Counted from the first letter of the stretch, positions 54,057-62,707 are shown. The stretch is DNA of 64,000 nucleotides from Mycolicibacter hiberniae (GCF_010729485.1 NZ_AP022609.1:2976001-3040000), one strand, 5' to 3'. Numbers and translations: made by a program. The notes: generated by a model from the letters alone, not told the origin.

Positions 54057-55343
54057 TCAGCTGTTGGACCGGGCGGCGTCCATCAGCGCGTTGGTCTGAC
54101 GATCCCCATCCCGGTGATTGCTGAGCGCACGGATCGAGACGTCGTGCCCCTCGGCCGCCTTCCGCAGAGCGCCGACGGTGGCCTGCTCACGGGGGATGTG
54201 CGCGAACGGGTCGAACGAGTACCAGCGCATGGCGTTGCCGTGAGTCATCTTGTTGATGTCGTCATCGGACACGTTGTTGACGGTCAGCACATCCCACAAC
54301 TCTTCGGGCGCCCCGGGCCACATCGAGTCGCTGTGCGGGTAGTCGGCCTCCCAGGCGATGTTGTCGATACCGATCAGGTGGCGTAGTTGAACACCCACCG
54401 GATCGGAGATGAAACAGGTCAAGAAGTGCTCCCGGAACACCTCGGAGGGAACCTTCCCGCCGAAGTCCTGGCCGGTCCAGGTCGAATGCATCTCGTAGGT
54501 GCGGTCCACCCGCTCCAGGAAGTACGGTATCCATCCGGTGCCACCCTCGGACAGGGCGATCTTGAGGTCCGGATACTGCTTGATCGGCTTGGACCACAAC
54601 AGATCCGCGGCGGCTTGGACGATATTCATCGGCTGCAGGGTGATCATCACGTCCATCGGCGCATCGGGGGCGGTGATGGCCAACTTGCCGGACGATCCGA
54701 TATGCACATTGAGCACCGTGCCGGTGTCGCAGAGCGCCTGCCACAGTGGGTTCCAGTATGCGTCGTGGAAACTCGGGTAGCCCATCGCGGCCGGGTTCTC
54801 GGTGAACGTCAAGGCGTGCACGCCCTTCTTGGACACCCGGCGCACCTCATCGGCGCACTTGTTCGCATCCCAGATCACCGGGATCGCCATCGGGATGAAG
54901 CGCCCGGGATAGGACCCGCACCATTCGTCGATGTGCCAGTCGTTGTAGGCCTGCACCAGTGCGACGGAGAAGTCCGGGTCGTCGGTGGCGAAGAGCCGGC
55001 CGGCGAAACCGGGGAATGACGGGAAGCAGATCGAGCCGAGAATGCCGCCGGCATTCATGTCCTTGACCCGTTCGTCGACGTTGTAGCAACCGGGCCGGAT
55101 CTCGTCCAGGCCCTGCGGTTCCAGCCCGTACTCCTCCTTGGGCCGGCCCGCGACCGCGTTGAGCGCGACATTGGGGATCACCACGTCACGGAACTGCCAC
55201 GAGTCAGAACCGTCGGGATTGTGCACCAGGCGCGGTGCGTCGTCGAGGTACTTGCGCGGCAGGTGGTTGGCGAACATGTCCGGTGGCTCCACGGTGTGGT
55301 CATCGACGCTGATCAGGATCATGTCGTCCTTGTTCACGGCCAT
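54057..55343 (-). CDS. Amidohydrolase_2-family metal-dependent hydrolase
   Basis: The 428-residue protein has ISVDDHTVEPPDMF at the N-terminus, an actinobacterial variant of the DxHxH motif in which one His is kept, LNVHIGSSG in the middle, SEGGTGWIP, and WEADYPHSDSMWP with the conserved Asp. This DDHxVEPP subgroup is abundant in mycobacteria next to P450 and Rieske genes. Function: hydrolysis or decarboxylation of an unknown pathway acid. It is divergent from the carboxymuconolactone-decarboxylase-like gene. Confidence 0.88.
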   Translation of the reverse strand: MAVNKDDMILISVDDHTVEPPDMFANHLPRKYLDDAPRLVHNPDGSDSWQFRDVVIPNVALNAVAGRPKEEYGLEPQGLDEIRPGCYNVDERVKDMNAGGILGSICFPSFPGFAGRLFATDDPDFSVALVQAYNDWHIDEWCGSYPGRFIPMAIPVIWDANKCADEVRRVSKKGVHALTFTENPAAMGYPSFHDAYWNPLWQALCDTGTVLNVHIGSSGKLAITAPDAPMDVMITLQPMNIVQAAADLLWSKPIKQYPDLKIALSEGGTGWIPYFLERVDRTYEMHSTWTGQDFGGKVPSEVFREHFLTCFISDPVGVQLRHLIGIDNIAWEADYPHSDSMWPGAPEELWDVLTVNNVSDDDINKMTHGNAMRWYSFDPFAHIPREQATVGALRKAAEGHDVSIRALSNHRDGDRQTNALMDAARSNS

Positions 55344-55604
55344 CCTCCGTTCCGGGCGCGGCAGCGTGGCCGGCCCCCTGACGCTTCTGACGTCTCCGCT
55401 GAAAACTATCTTCCCCTTTTCGGAGAATCAACCTTCACGCAATCTCCAGGCGTTGCGGCGCCCGCGGCGCGACCGGCGATGCCGAGCGCTGCTCCGCCAT
55501 CGCGCCTCACCTGCGCAAACGGCGAGGTGTTGACCAATCGAGCCAAACATGAAAATCTGTTGGTCAAATATGAGAATGCGATTCTCATGCCCGAGGAGGA
55601 ACCG
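55344..55604. promoter_or_regulatory. Divergent promoter region, amidohydrolase / CMD-Rieske operon
   Basis: This 261-base non-coding region contains site E (55572-55586) and a perfect 8-bp inverted repeat, TTGACCAA (55530-55537) and TTGGTCAA (55560-55567), with a 22-base spacer. The segment 55525-55590 is AT-rich and is the best promoter candidate. A half-arm GAGAAT at about 55421 lies nearer the amidohydrolase start. Confidence 0.6.
55572..55586. promoter_or_regulatory. GAGAAT-N3-ATTCTC operator, site E (perfect)
   Basis: GAGAAT-GCG-ATTCTC, both arms perfect, ending 18 bases before the chosen start of the CMD-family gene, and directly abutting an alternative ATG. A repressor here would cover the start of the Rieske oxygenase operon. 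Confidence 0.85.
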
Positions 55605-56150
55605 ATGCGTCTGACTCCGCTGTCGGAGTCCCAGTGGGACGAGGAGGCGGTCCAGCGTGCGCTGGCCCAAGTGCTGACCGCGGACAGGCGCAACTCCCGC
55701 GACGCGGGCTCGGCGATGACCATGCTGGTTCACCACCCGAAGCTGGCCCGGGCGTTCCTCAAATTCAACGTCGAGCTGCTATACCGCGCGTCGCTGCCCG
55801 GAAACCTTCGCGAACTCGCGATCCTGCGGACCGCCCACCGCCGCGCCTGCGAATACGAGTGGGTGCACCACATCACGATCGGCAAAGCAGCCGGCCTCAC
55901 CGACGCCGACATCGAAAACGTTCAGCACGGCGCGGGACGCGACGAGCTGTACCAGGCCGTGGTGAACGCGGCCGACGAACTCGACAACGCCTCCCGCCTG
56001 TCCCCCGCCACCGAGGCGGTCCTCACCAAACACCTGGACGAGCAACAACTGATGGAACTCGTCTTCACGGTCGGCTGTTATTCCATGCTGGCCATGGCCT
56101 TCAACACCTTTGGCGTTGAACTCGACGAAAACCCGGAATCAGAGAGGTAA
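55605..56150 (+). CDS. Carboxymuconolactone decarboxylase (AhpD-like) family protein
   Basis: The 181-residue all-helical protein has the CMD core LYRASLPGNLRELAILRTAHRRACEYEWVHH, with the Glu/Trp/His cluster typical of the family, and no CxxC pair, so an AhpD-type peroxidase is unlikely. CMD proteins decarboxylate or act on lactones in aromatic pathways, though many are uncharacterised. ATG 55605 follows GAGGAGG; ATG 55587 is an alternative. It is the first gene of a plus-strand operon continuing to 61352. Confidence 0.88.
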   Translation: MRLTPLSESQWDEEAVQRALAQVLTADRRNSRDAGSAMTMLVHHPKLARAFLKFNVELLYRASLPGNLRELAILRTAHRRACEYEWVHHITIGKAAGLTDADIENVQHGAGRDELYQAVVNAADELDNASRLSPATEAVLTKHLDEQQLMELVFTVGCYSMLAMAFNTFGVELDENPESER

Positions 56151-56154
56151 CACC

Positions 56155-57432
56155 GTGCCGCACTTCCCCAAGCCGGCTGCCGGCAGCTGGACGCAGAGCT
56201 ATCCTGAACTGGGCACCGAGCCAGTCGATTACAGCGACTCTGTGGACCCGGCATTCTTCGAGGCCGAGCGCGAGGCGGTCTTCAAGCGCACGTGGATCAA
56301 CGTCGGACGCGTCGAACGGCTCCCCAAGACCGGCAGCTACTTCACCCGGGAACTGCCCTCGGTGTGCAAGGGCACCTCGATCATCGTCGTCAAGACCAAG
56401 GACGGGTCGGTCAAGGCCTACCACAATATCTGCCGTCACCGCGGAAACAAGCTGGTGTGGAATGACTTTCCCAACGAGGAGACTTCCGGGATCTGCCGGC
56501 AGTTCACCTGCAAGTATCACGCCTGGCGCTACAGCCTGGACGGCGACCTGACCTTCGTCCAGCAGGAGGACGAGTTCTTCAACGTCAACAAGGCCGACTA
56601 CGGCCTGGCAGGCGTGCGCTGCGAAGTATGGGAAGGCTTTATCTTCGTCAACTTCGACGACAACGCTCAGCCGCTCGCCGACTACCTCGGGCCCCTGGCC
56701 AAGGGGATCGAGGGCTACCCGTTCGGCGAGATGACCGAGACCTACTCCTACCGCGCCGAGGTCGGCAGCAACTGGAAGCTCTTCATCGACGCGTTCATCG
56801 AGTTCTACCACGCGCCGATCCTGCACCAGGGGCAGTACACCAAGGAGGAAGCCGCCAAAATCCAGAAGTTCGGCTACGAAGCGCTGCACTATGAGCTGGC
56901 CGGCCCGCACAGCCTGCAGTCGACGTGGGGCGGCCAGGCGCCGCCCCCCGACATGTCTATGGTCAAGCCATTGGACCGAGTGCTGCGCAGTGGGCTGTTC
57001 GGCCCCTGGGACAAGCCGGAACCCATCGCCAACCTCAAGGAACTGCCGCCGGGGGTCAACGTCAAGCGAGCGCCGCAGTGGGGCATCGACTCGTGGCTCT
57101 TCTACCCGAACTTTATGCTGCTGATCTGGGAGCCGGGCTGGTATCTGACCTACCAGTACTGGCCGACCGCCGTCGACAAGCACACCTTCGAGGCGAACCT
57201 GTACTTCGTGCCGCCGAAGAACGCGCGCGAACGCCTGGCCCAAGAACTGGCCGCCGTCACGTTCAAGGAGTACGCGCTACAGGACGCCAACACCCTGGAA
57301 GCCACCCAGACCATGATCGGCACCAAGGCCGTCAAGGACTTCCTGCTGTGCGACCAAGAGATCCTCATCCGCCACCTGCACAAGGTGAACCGCGACTTCG
57401 TAAAGGAGTACCACAGTGCCGCTGCCGTCTGA
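56155..57432 (+). CDS. Rieske non-heme iron oxygenase, alpha subunit
   Basis: The 425-residue oxygenase has a Rieske domain (CRHRGN, then CKYHAW; about 95-125) and a catalytic domain with the iron-binding pattern EFYHAPILH. The residue that usually bridges Rieske and iron centres (Asp) is Glu here (DAFIEFYH). Such enzymes dihydroxylate or demethylate rings. No reductase gene is adjacent; electrons may come from the Rieske ferredoxin at 43877 or another partner. GTG 56155 follows AGAGAGG, 4 bases after the CMD stop. Confidence 0.93.
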   Translation: MPHFPKPAAGSWTQSYPELGTEPVDYSDSVDPAFFEAEREAVFKRTWINVGRVERLPKTGSYFTRELPSVCKGTSIIVVKTKDGSVKAYHNICRHRGNKLVWNDFPNEETSGICRQFTCKYHAWRYSLDGDLTFVQQEDEFFNVNKADYGLAGVRCEVWEGFIFVNFDDNAQPLADYLGPLAKGIEGYPFGEMTETYSYRAEVGSNWKLFIDAFIEFYHAPILHQGQYTKEEAAKIQKFGYEALHYELAGPHSLQSTWGGQAPPPDMSMVKPLDRVLRSGLFGPWDKPEPIANLKELPPGVNVKRAPQWGIDSWLFYPNFMLLIWEPGWYLTYQYWPTAVDKHTFEANLYFVPPKNARERLAQELAAVTFKEYALQDANTLEATQTMIGTKAVKDFLLCDQEILIRHLHKVNRDFVKEYHSAAAV

Positions 57433-57739
57433 ATTCGCTGCCCTGGAACCCTTTTTGGACTGGGACCTGGCTCATGAGCCCGACCGCTACGCCAAGCGGC
57501 TGGCGTCGTCCATGGCCGAGATGCAGCAGTTCTACGACGTCGCATTCCCGCTGCTGGAGGACGTCGTCACCTACTGCGACAAGTTCCCGCTGGACGACCT
57601 GCCCGACGACGCAAAAACTCTCATGCACATCATGCAGTCGCTGGTCATGGTGTCGTTCCCGATCGAGGCATGGAAGCAGCCGCGCGTCCCGGACAGCGGT
57701 GCGGCGTGGGTGGAACTGCTGAGCGAGCCGGTGATCTAG
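57416..57739 (+). CDS. Small protein coupled to the Rieske oxygenase; no family recognised
   Basis: The 107-residue, mainly helical, acidic protein starts with GTG and overlaps the oxygenase gene by 17 bases. I recognise no family. Visible features are PFLDWDLAHEPDRYAKRLASS and a long helix QQFYDVAFPLLEDVVTYC. It does not look like the beta subunit of ring-hydroxylating dioxygenases, which is larger and alpha/beta. Tight coupling suggests an accessory subunit or a stability factor for the oxygenase (inference). Confidence 0.75.
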   Translation: MPLPSEFAALEPFLDWDLAHEPDRYAKRLASSMAEMQQFYDVAFPLLEDVVTYCDKFPLDDLPDDAKTLMHIMQSLVMVSFPIEAWKQPRVPDSGAAWVELLSEPVI

Positions 57740-57741
57740 GG

Positions 57742-58971
57742 GTGCTGACGCTCAAGGCGGCAGGCCTTCTCGATGTCGACGCCGGTGAGATCATCCGGCC
57801 CGGCATCGTGCACGTCGACGGGGACCGGATCGTCGGAGTCGGCGAACGTGCCCCAGGCGACGCCGAAGCCGACGAGGTGCTCGACCTCGGCGACTCGATC
57901 CTGCTGCCCGGGTTGATGGACATGGAGGTCAACCTGCTGATGGGGGGCCGGGGCGAGAATCCCGGCCTGTCCCAGGTGCAGGACGATCCACCGACTCGGG
58001 TGCTGCGGGCGGTGGGCAACGCGCGACGCACGCTGCACGCCGGGTTCACCACGGTTCGCAATCTGGGCCTGTTCGTCAAGACCGGCGGATATCTGCTCGA
58101 CGTGGCGCTGGGCAAGGCGATCGATGCCGGGTGGATCGAGGGGCCGCGGGTGGTGCCCGCAGGGCACGCGATCACCCCCACCGGCGGGCACCTGGATCCC
58201 ACGATGTTCGCGGGTTTCATGCCGGGCGTGCTGGAGCTGAGCATCGAGGAGGGTATCGCCAACGGAGTCGACGAGATCCGCAAAGCGGTCCGCTACCAGA
58301 TCAAGCACGGTGCGCAGCTGATCAAGGTGTGTTGTTCCGGTGGCGTGATGTCGCTGACCGGCGAGGCCGGCGCGCAACACTATTCGGACGAGGAACTGCG
58401 GGCGATCGTCGACGAGGCGCACCGCAGGGGTCTGCGGGTTGCCGCGCACACCCATGGCGCCGAGGCCGTCAAACACGCGGTGGCATGCGGCATCGACTGC
58501 ATCGAACACGGCTTCCTGATGGACGACGAGGCCATCCGGATGCTGGTCGACAACGACCGCTTCCTGGTCACCACGCGGCGCCTGGCCGAGGCCATGGACG
58601 TGTCCAAGGCGCCCGCCGAACTGCAGGCCAAGGCGGCCGAGATGTTCCCCAAGGCCCGCACGTCGATCAAGGCGGCCTATGAGGCCGGGGTGAAGATCGC
58701 CGTCGGCACCGACGCGCCGGCCATCCCGCACGGCCGCAACGCCGACGAGCTGGTCACGCTGGTGGAGTGGGGCATGCCGCCGGCCGCCGTCCTGCGGGCC
58801 GCGACGGTGACCGCCGCCGAGCTCATCAACGCCGGCGACCGCGGGCGCCTGGCGGAGGGCTTGCTGGCCGATGTCATCGCGGTTCCCGGGGATCCGCTGA
58901 CCGATATCGGCGTCACCCGCAACGTGAACTTCGTCATGAAAGGCGGCAAGGTATATGTCAACAAGAATTGA
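57742..58971 (+). CDS. Imidazolonepropionase-like amidohydrolase lacking the HxH metal motif
   Basis: The 409-residue protein has the composite-domain amidohydrolase plan: N-terminal and C-terminal beta-sandwich parts (GIVHVDGDRIVGVG; LADVIAVPGDPLTD) and a TIM barrel. The motif LLPGLMDMEVNL takes the place of PGLIDxHxH, so both first metal histidines are replaced (Glu and Asn). Other ligands remain: Lys in IKVCCSGG, His in AAHTHG, His in IEHGF and Asp in GTDAPA. A mononuclear or changed metal site is likely. GTG 57742 lies two bases after the previous stop. Confidence 0.85.
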   Translation: MLTLKAAGLLDVDAGEIIRPGIVHVDGDRIVGVGERAPGDAEADEVLDLGDSILLPGLMDMEVNLLMGGRGENPGLSQVQDDPPTRVLRAVGNARRTLHAGFTTVRNLGLFVKTGGYLLDVALGKAIDAGWIEGPRVVPAGHAITPTGGHLDPTMFAGFMPGVLELSIEEGIANGVDEIRKAVRYQIKHGAQLIKVCCSGGVMSLTGEAGAQHYSDEELRAIVDEAHRRGLRVAAHTHGAEAVKHAVACGIDCIEHGFLMDDEAIRMLVDNDRFLVTTRRLAEAMDVSKAPAELQAKAAEMFPKARTSIKAAYEAGVKIAVGTDAPAIPHGRNADELVTLVEWGMPPAAVLRAATVTAAELINAGDRGRLAEGLLADVIAVPGDPLTDIGVTRNVNFVMKGGKVYVNKN

Positions 58972-59377
58972 CGACTTGGTCGAGATCCAGCAGACGCTGG
59001 CCCGCTACGCGGTGACCATCACCCAGGGCGATGTCGAGGGCCTGGTGGCGGTGTTCACCGAGGACGGCACCTATAGCGCCTTCGGCGAAACCTATTCGCT
59101 GGACCGGTTCCCGGTACTGGTCGAGGCAGCACCCAAAGGCCTGTTCATGACCGGCACCCCGGTGATCGAACTGGACGGCGACACCGCGACCGGCACCCAG
59201 CCGCTGTGCTTCATCGACCACGCCAGCCACGACATGCGCATCGGCTACTACAACGACACCTATGTGCGTACCCCCGAGGGCTGGCGGCTGCGGACTCGGG
59301 CGATGACGTTCATCCGTCGCAGCGGGGCCCATGACGCCGGGCGTCCGCACGCGGTCGGCCGTCCGTCCGCCCGATGA
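58955..59377 (+). CDS. SnoaL-like (NTF2-fold) protein
   Basis: The 140-residue protein has an N-terminal helix (IQQTLARYAVTITQGD), FTEDGTYSAFG, and the RTPEGWRLRTRAM strand typical of SnoaL_4 proteins. Relatives are small isomerases or hydratases. It overlaps the preceding gene by 17 bases and the following acyl-CoA dehydrogenase by 4 (ATGA), firmly inside the operon. Confidence 0.85.
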   Translation: MSTRIDDLVEIQQTLARYAVTITQGDVEGLVAVFTEDGTYSAFGETYSLDRFPVLVEAAPKGLFMTGTPVIELDGDTATGTQPLCFIDHASHDMRIGYYNDTYVRTPEGWRLRTRAMTFIRRSGAHDAGRPHAVGRPSAR

Positions 59378-60546
59378 CCACGCCGACCACAGCCGGGGGC
59401 GCTGCGGGCGCCGCCGGGGAAAGTCCGAGCTCGGAGGTCGATATCGCGCAGTTCCAGGCGGAGCTGCGCGCCTGGCTCGACGCCAACGACCTTCGCCCCG
59501 GCCCCGACGCGTCGCTGCAGGGACACCTCACACAGTTCGCCCGGGTCTCGGCCGCCCTCTACGAGGCGGGCTGGATGCGTTACGGCTGGCCCGTGCAGGC
59601 CGGTGGACTGGGCGGCCCGGCAATGCTGCGGGCCGTCGTCGGCGAAGAGGTGGTCGGTCGTGGGCTCGCCGAGCCCGGACCGTACTCGATGCTGGAAGTG
59701 CTGGCGCCCACCATGATCGACTACGCCTCACCCGAGCTCACAGCAGAGATGGTGCCGCGGTTGCTGTCCGGCCGCGAGCAGTGGTGTCAGGGCTTCTCCG
59801 AGCCCGGGTCCGGCAGCGACCTGGCATCGCTTTCCACCCGGGCCACGGCGCGCGGCGATCAGTGGGTGATCAACGGGCAGAAGGTTTGGACCAGCTTCGC
59901 CCAGTACTCGCACCGCTGCATCCTGTTGACGCGCACGGGTGGCGCCGATGCGCCGAATCACCAGGCCATCACCGCGTTCTTCGTGGACATGGACACCCCC
60001 GGCATCGAGGTGCGCCCGCTGGGCACCATGCACGGCGTCGACGAGTTCTGCGAGGTCTATTTCGACGATGTCGTCGTGGACGGCACCCGGATGCTCGGCC
60101 GCCCGGGCGACGGCTGGCAGCTGGCCATGGACCTGCTGCCGTTCGAACGTTCTACCTGCTTCTGGCAGCGCATCGCCTACCTGTACTCGCGCTTCGATGC
60201 GCTGATCGCCGAGGTGAAGCGCCAGGGCGCGGCGGTCGACGACGAGCTGGGCGCGGTGTACCTGGCGCTGCACACCCTGCGCTGCCGGTCCCGCGGCACC
60301 CAGCACCGGCTTGCCGACGGGCACCGGCTTGGCCCGGACACTTCCATCGACAAGGTGCTGCTGGCCAGCGCCGAACAGTTGCTCTACGACACCACGCGTG
60401 ACCTGCTTCCGGGCCTGATCGAACTGAACGACAGCAGGTGGCGCCCGGAGTACCTGTACTCGCGAGCGGCCACCATCTACGGCGGCACCGCCGAAATCCA
60501 GCGCAACATCATCGCCCGCCGACTGCTCGATCTCGGGAAGGAGTGA
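59374..60546 (+). CDS. Acyl-CoA dehydrogenase, large (alpha) type
   Basis: The 390-residue FadE-type enzyme has an Ala/Gly-rich N-terminal extension of about 25 residues, GFSEPGSGSDLAS for FAD binding, VWTSFAQYS, and C-terminal YGGTAEIQRNIIARR. Paired with the shorter dehydrogenase 2 bases downstream, it likely forms a heteromeric enzyme acting on a bulky acyl-CoA. The start overlaps the SnoaL gene. Confidence 0.93.
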   Translation: MTTPTTAGGAAGAAGESPSSEVDIAQFQAELRAWLDANDLRPGPDASLQGHLTQFARVSAALYEAGWMRYGWPVQAGGLGGPAMLRAVVGEEVVGRGLAEPGPYSMLEVLAPTMIDYASPELTAEMVPRLLSGREQWCQGFSEPGSGSDLASLSTRATARGDQWVINGQKVWTSFAQYSHRCILLTRTGGADAPNHQAITAFFVDMDTPGIEVRPLGTMHGVDEFCEVYFDDVVVDGTRMLGRPGDGWQLAMDLLPFERSTCFWQRIAYLYSRFDALIAEVKRQGAAVDDELGAVYLALHTLRCRSRGTQHRLADGHRLGPDTSIDKVLLASAEQLLYDTTRDLLPGLIELNDSRWRPEYLYSRAATIYGGTAEIQRNIIARRLLDLGKE

Positions 60547-60548
60547 CG

Positions 60549-61352
60549 ATGAGCACCGCCATGGATGCCACCTCGTTGGCTCTGCTGGAAGACACTCTGC
60601 GCAAGATCATGGCGTCTGCATCCGGCCCCGCTTTGGATCAGGCACTGGCCGAACTGGGCTGGGCAGAAATGCTTTCCGAGGACCCGGACGCGGCCATCCC
60701 ACTGGTGTTCCGCCTGCTCGGCGAGACCGGGGCGCACGCCTCGGTACTCAACGACGTGGTACTGGAGACCATCGGCGGCCTGCCCGGCGGCACTCCGCCG
60801 ATGCCGTACGCCGGTGGTAGCTGGGTGATTTGGGAGCGCAGCGAAAGCGCGGGCAACACCGTGCTGGGCGGCCTGCCGCTGCGCCAGGTGCCCAACGGCG
60901 AACTGATGCGTCTGGGTGAGGCACGTCGCGCGGTGGGCTGGTGGCTGGTGGGCTCGGCTCGGGCCATGCTGGCTCTGGCACGCCGGCACGCACTGGACAG
61001 AACACAGTTCGGTAAGCCGATCGCGGGATTTCAGGCGATTCGGCATCGGCTCGCCGAGACCCTGGTCGCCATCGAAGGGGCCGAGGCCACCCTCACCGTG
61101 CCCGTCACCGAGAGCCCGGACCTGACCTCGATGCTGGCCAAAGCGGCGGCGGGCAGGGCCGCGTTGACCGCGGCCAAGCACTGCCAACAGGTGCTCGCCG
61201 GCGTCGGTTTCACCGCGGAACACGACCTGCACCGCCACATCGAGCGAGCGCTGGTGCTCGACGGACTGCTCGGCAATGCCCGCGACCTGACCCGCCGGGT
61301 AGGCGGCGGCCTTAGGGCCCGGGGCTCGGCGCCACGACTGGTTCAGCTCTAG
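60549..61352 (+). CDS. Acyl-CoA dehydrogenase, short (beta) type
   Basis: The 267-residue protein is much shorter than a full acyl-CoA dehydrogenase (about 380). The C-terminal helical domain is clear (RTQFGKPIAGFQAIRHRLAETL; CQQVLAGVGFTAEHDLHRHI), while the middle beta domain is reduced, as in partner subunits of heteromeric enzymes. It is the last gene of the CMD-Rieske operon and converges on the dehydrogenase at 61432. Confidence 0.88.
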   Translation: MSTAMDATSLALLEDTLRKIMASASGPALDQALAELGWAEMLSEDPDAAIPLVFRLLGETGAHASVLNDVVLETIGGLPGGTPPMPYAGGSWVIWERSESAGNTVLGGLPLRQVPNGELMRLGEARRAVGWWLVGSARAMLALARRHALDRTQFGKPIAGFQAIRHRLAETLVAIEGAEATLTVPVTESPDLTSMLAKAAAGRAALTAAKHCQQVLAGVGFTAEHDLHRHIERALVLDGLLGNARDLTRRVGGGLRARGSAPRLVQL

Positions 61353-61431
61353 CCGGCGCCGGACAGCCCCAGGGGTTACGGCACTGCGGAATAACGGAGT
61401 TCCACCCCGACACGCGCCTGAATCCGGTGGC

Positions 61432-62604
61432 CTATCGCGGCAGTCCGAGCACGCGTTGCGCGATGATATTGCGCTGAATCTCCGAGGTTCCACCAGCGAT
61501 GGTTCCCGAGAAACTGCGCAGGTACCGATCGAACCAGCTTCCGGTGGCGTAGTCCTCGTTGAGCGGCATGTAGACACCGGAGCTGGCGGGGTGGATCAGG
61601 CCGGCCGCGCCGGCATTGTCGAGTGCGTGTTCGGCAGCGTTCTGCACGGCCTCTGACCCGAGCAGTTTCAGCACCGACAGCGCGGGCACGTCCTGCTCGC
61701 CCCGGGCGGCCTTTGCCAGCGCCACCGAGCCGAGCAGCCGTAACGCCTCGTGGTCCATCAGCAGTGTGGCGAAGCGGTCGCGCGCCAGCGCATCACGCGG
61801 TCCGAAGTCGAGGATCAGATCGTGCAACCGGTCGGCGAAGCTCATCCACAGCAGTGTGCGTTCGTGCCCCAGCGAACCGTTGGCCACTGTCCACCCGCCG
61901 TTGAGCGGACCCACCAGATTCTCGGCGGGGACCACGACGTCGGTGAAGAAGACCTCGTTGAAGTCGACGTCGTCATAGGCGCAGGCCGAGGCGAAGGGCC
62001 GTCTCACCACGCCTGGGGAATCGGTGGAGATCAGCAACACGCTGATGCCCTTGTGCTTGGGCGCGTCAGGATCGGTGCGGACGAAGGTCAGCAACACGTC
62101 GGCGTCATGGGCGCCGGAGGTCCAGACCTTCTGGCCGTTGACCACGAAATGATCGCCGTCGAGCACCGCCCGGGTCTGCAGACCGGCCAGGTCCGAACCG
62201 GCGCCGGGTTCGCTCATGCCCAGCGACGCGGTGATCTCGGCCCGAAGAATCGGTACCGCCCACCGGCGTTTCTGCTCCTCGGTGCCGAAGGACAGCAGCG
62301 AGGCGGCGATGATGCCGACCCCCTGCGGATTGAAGCTGGGATAGATACGCCGGCGCGACAATTCCTCGGAATGCACGTACTGCTGCAGGATCGTGGCGTT
62401 GCGGCCGCCGAATTCGGGCGGATTGGCCGGCAGCAGCCAGCCGTTGTCGAACAACAATCGCTGCCACCGACGGGCCCAGCCAGGTACGTCGGAGCACGAC
62501 TGAGAACGTTGCAGGGCCTCGGCGTCGGTGGGCAGATGTTCGTCGAGGAAGGCCGAGAATTCGGCCCGAAAGTTCTCGACTTCTGGATCGAAGGTCAGTT
62601 GCAC
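61432..62604 (-). CDS. Acyl-CoA dehydrogenase, large type, paralogue of the 39171 gene
   Basis: The 390-residue enzyme has MSEPGAGSDLAGLQTRA, VWTSGAHDADVLLTFVRTDPDAPK and the C-terminal RSFSGTIAGGTSEIQRNIIAQ. It is strikingly similar along its length to the 39171-40346 enzyme, and both lie behind an identical 15-bp palindrome. GTG 62604 (VQLTFDPEVENF) aligns with the start of that paralogue and follows GAGGAG; the frame open to 62745 includes the operator. No short-type partner is directly attached; the 60549 protein is the closest. Confidence 0.93.
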   Translation of the reverse strand: MQLTFDPEVENFRAEFSAFLDEHLPTDAEALQRSQSCSDVPGWARRWQRLLFDNGWLLPANPPEFGGRNATILQQYVHSEELSRRRIYPSFNPQGVGIIAASLLSFGTEEQKRRWAVPILRAEITASLGMSEPGAGSDLAGLQTRAVLDGDHFVVNGQKVWTSGAHDADVLLTFVRTDPDAPKHKGISVLLISTDSPGVVRRPFASACAYDDVDFNEVFFTDVVVPAENLVGPLNGGWTVANGSLGHERTLLWMSFADRLHDLILDFGPRDALARDRFATLLMDHEALRLLGSVALAKAARGEQDVPALSVLKLLGSEAVQNAAEHALDNAGAAGLIHPASSGVYMPLNEDYATGSWFDRYLRSFSGTIAGGTSEIQRNIIAQRVLGLPR

Positions 62605-62692
62605 TCCGAACTCCTCGGCTCGGGCGCCCCGGGAATACCGGTTTTCGAATACGGCGCCGATCTTGGGCGTCTGCTTCCCTAGACGCGCTGGT

Positions 62693-62707
62693 GAGAATAT
62701 CATTCTC
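62693..62707. promoter_or_regulatory. GAGAAT-N3-ATTCTC operator, site F (perfect)
   Basis: GAGAAT-ATC-ATTCTC, both arms perfect and the whole 15-mer identical to site B. It lies between the minus-strand acyl-CoA dehydrogenase (88 bases away) and the plus-strand TetR gene, so it can serve both, giving autoregulation of the presumed regulator. Confidence 0.85.
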
